Assembly: GCA_033763635.1 (NCBI GenBank)
Contig: JANRKG010000106.1
Location: 1-15,243 of the forward strand
Source of the DNA: JANRKG01 sp033763635
Lineage (GTDB): Bacteria > Cyanobacteriota > Cyanobacteriia > GCF-001939115
DNA length: 15,243 nt
Direction: 5' to 3'
How positions within the stretch are numbered: the first letter of the stretch is position 1; each line of letters starts with the position of its first letter. Shown here piece after piece: positions 14,242-15,243 of the stretch. Position numbers and translations under genes: made by a program. Under the pieces are notes generated by a model, which worked only from the letters and a program-made list of their open reading frames with translations, made no database searches and was not told the DNA's origin.

Positions 14242-15243
14242 ATGACTTCAGAGTTGCTCAACAATCGTTATCGCATTCTTCAAGCCCTCGGTTCCGGGGG
14301 GTTTGGGGAAACCTTTCTGGCGGAAGATACCCATCTCCCATCCGGTCGTCCCTGTGTCGTGAAACAACTGAAGCCGATCGCCCAGAATCCAGAAATCAAT
14401 CGCCTCGTGCAGGAACGCTTTCATCGCGAAGCGGCCATTCTGGAAGAACTGGGCATGGAGATCGATCAAATTCCCCAACTCCTCGCCTATTTTCAGGAGG
14501 AAAACCGCTTTTACCTTGTTCAAGAATGGATTGCCGGAATTAGCCTGAAAGACTACCTGCAACAGCAAGGAAAGTTATTAGAACGGGAGGCACGGGAATT
14601 CGTCATTAGCTTGCTGCAAGTGCTGCAACAGGTCCATCATCGGGGTATTATTCACCGCGATATTAAACCCAGCAACATTATGGTGCGCCAGCAGGACGGC
14701 AAACCGATCTTGATTGACTTTGGAGCGGCGAAAGAGATGATGACCCTGGTGGATGCCAAAACTCCAGTGCAGTCGATCGCGATCGGCACTCCGGGTTTCA
14801 TGCCCCCCGAACAAATGGGGGGGCATCCTGTCTTCGCCAGCGATCTCTATAGCCTTGCCCTGACGATTATCCATGCCTTCAGTGGCAAACTGCCCTACGA
14901 ACTTCCCCGCCATTCCGGGACCGGAATGCTCGATTGGCAAGCCCTCCCACCCATTAGCCCAGGGTTCGCCCTGGTTCTTCAACGGGCAATTCATTACAGT
15001 TGGCACGATCGCTACCCCAGTGCCGAAGCCATGCTAGAAGCCCTCCTGACAAATCCAATTGATCTCCAGTTTTCCCGTCTTCCCGCAGACCAAACCCTGA
15101 CCCTTCCCACTCCCCATTCCCCACTCCCCCGTGTTGCCACCCCCCAACCAAACTCCCCAGCGGCCCACCCCACCCCACACCGCCAACAACACCGCCCACA
15201 AAAAAACCCCAACCCCCCAAATCATATCAAAAAACTCCAAAAA
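14242..15243 (+). CDS. Ser/Thr protein kinase, N-terminal 334 codons (3' end outside window)
   Basis: A eukaryote-type Ser/Thr kinase that phosphorylates proteins on Ser or Thr. All key elements are present: glycine loop GSGGFGETF (17-25), the ATP-anchoring lysine in VVKQL (K41), the helix C glutamate (E63), catalytic HRDIKPSN (138-145), metal-binding DFGAAKE (159-165) and activation-segment GTPGFMPPEQ (182-191). The kinase domain ends near residue 270. Beyond it the frame stays open to the edge but becomes Pro/Thr/Gln/Asn-rich, first over heptamer repeats and then over an A/C-dominated stretch, so the last ~40 codons may be unreliable. ATG is at 14242. Full-length family members usually add a membrane helix or sensor domain after the kinase. 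Confidence 0.93.
   Translation, partial: MTSELLNNRYRILQALGSGGFGETFLAEDTHLPSGRPCVVKQLKPIAQNPEINRLVQERFHREAAILEELGMEIDQIPQLLAYFQEENRFYLVQEWIAGISLKDYLQQQGKLLEREAREFVISLLQVLQQVHHRGIIHRDIKPSNIMVRQQDGKPILIDFGAAKEMMTLVDAKTPVQSIAIGTPGFMPPEQMGGHPVFASDLYSLALTIIHAFSGKLPYELPRHSGTGMLDWQALPPISPGFALVLQRAIHYSWHDRYPSAEAMLEALLTNPIDLQFSRLPADQTLTLPTPHSPLPRVATPQPNSPAAHPTPHRQQHRPQKNPNPPNHIKKLQK
15109..15129. repeat. Three tandem heptamers inside the kinase linker
   Basis: ACTCCCC (15109-15115), ATTCCCC (15116-15122) and ACTCCCC (15123-15129) lie head to tail. Tandem heptanucleotides of this C-rich kind (STRR sequences) are known from cyanobacterial genomes. The 21 bases equal seven codons and keep the kinase frame open. 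Confidence 0.7.
15121..15243. other. Abnormal A/C-rich end of the window
   Basis: Of these 123 bases only 8 are G and 9 are T; about 86% are A or C, with runs such as CCCACCCCACCCC and AAAAAAACCCC. No other part of the window is like this. It may be a low-complexity linker, but at a sequence edge it could equally be low-quality or artefactual assembly. Confidence 0.7.

Noticed and set aside
14248..15240. Minus-strand open frames opposite the Ser/Thr kinase
   Set aside because: They are antisense to an intact, motif-complete kinase; the Gly/Trp-rich ones at the edge merely reflect the A/C bias of the plus strand.

Overview
The window looks like a piece of a filamentous cyanobacterial chromosome. 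The reasons are the protein families present (a RecA of cyanobacterial type, a single-domain Ser/Thr kinase beginning in the usual cyanobacterial way, several small cyanobacteria-style proteins), the very frequent CGATCG core including two full HIP1 octamers (3485-3492, 11739-11746), REP-like hairpin repeats and short tandem repeats between genes, and weak Shine-Dalgarno sites. I infer a non-model filamentous lineage; the species cannot be named from this sequence alone. Both ends cut through genes, and the last ~120 bases have an abnormal A/C-rich composition.

Layout. 1-974: the 3' end of a helical-repeat protein and a small unknown protein. 975-1527: no convincing gene. 1528-2244: an FHA-domain protein. 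2245-2661: a gene-free stretch with two REP-like hairpins and a long-looped inverted repeat. 2662-3741 (minus): recA. 3742-4363: a 622-base divergent spacer between recA and xseA with three different tandem repeats and a LexA-box-like site. 4364-5926: xseA-xseB (exonuclease VII), converging with a small unknown gene on the minus strand (5930-6337) with only three bases between the stop codons. 6489-7723: rsmG and a DUF1643 gene sharing a GTGA overlap. 7775-9109: purA, with a TTG start and a near-consensus promoter inside the end of the DUF1643 gene. 9181-10713: a fused APH-like/P-loop kinase. 10783-11915: a small membrane protein and a YdcF/DUF218 membrane protein joined by TGATG. 11844-12884 (minus): a CHAD protein whose 3' end overlaps the YdcF gene by 72 bases. 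13104-13340: a small unknown protein, then a terminator shared with a ferritin-like di-iron protein (13381-14151, minus). 14242 to the end: a Ser/Thr protein kinase, cut by the window edge.

Functionally this is mostly housekeeping: DNA repair (recA, xseA, xseB) around a possible SOS-type control region, ribosome methylation (rsmG), purine synthesis (purA) and probable signalling proteins (FHA, Ser/Thr kinase), with several uncharacterised genes between them. I see no CRISPR array, tRNA, rRNA, insertion sequence or phage module, and no clear candidate for a new multi-gene system. The most useful leads are the repeat-filled recA/xseA spacer with its LexA-like site, the overlapping 3' ends of the YdcF and CHAD genes, the DUF1643 gene coupled to rsmG, and the unknown genes tied to known neighbours.
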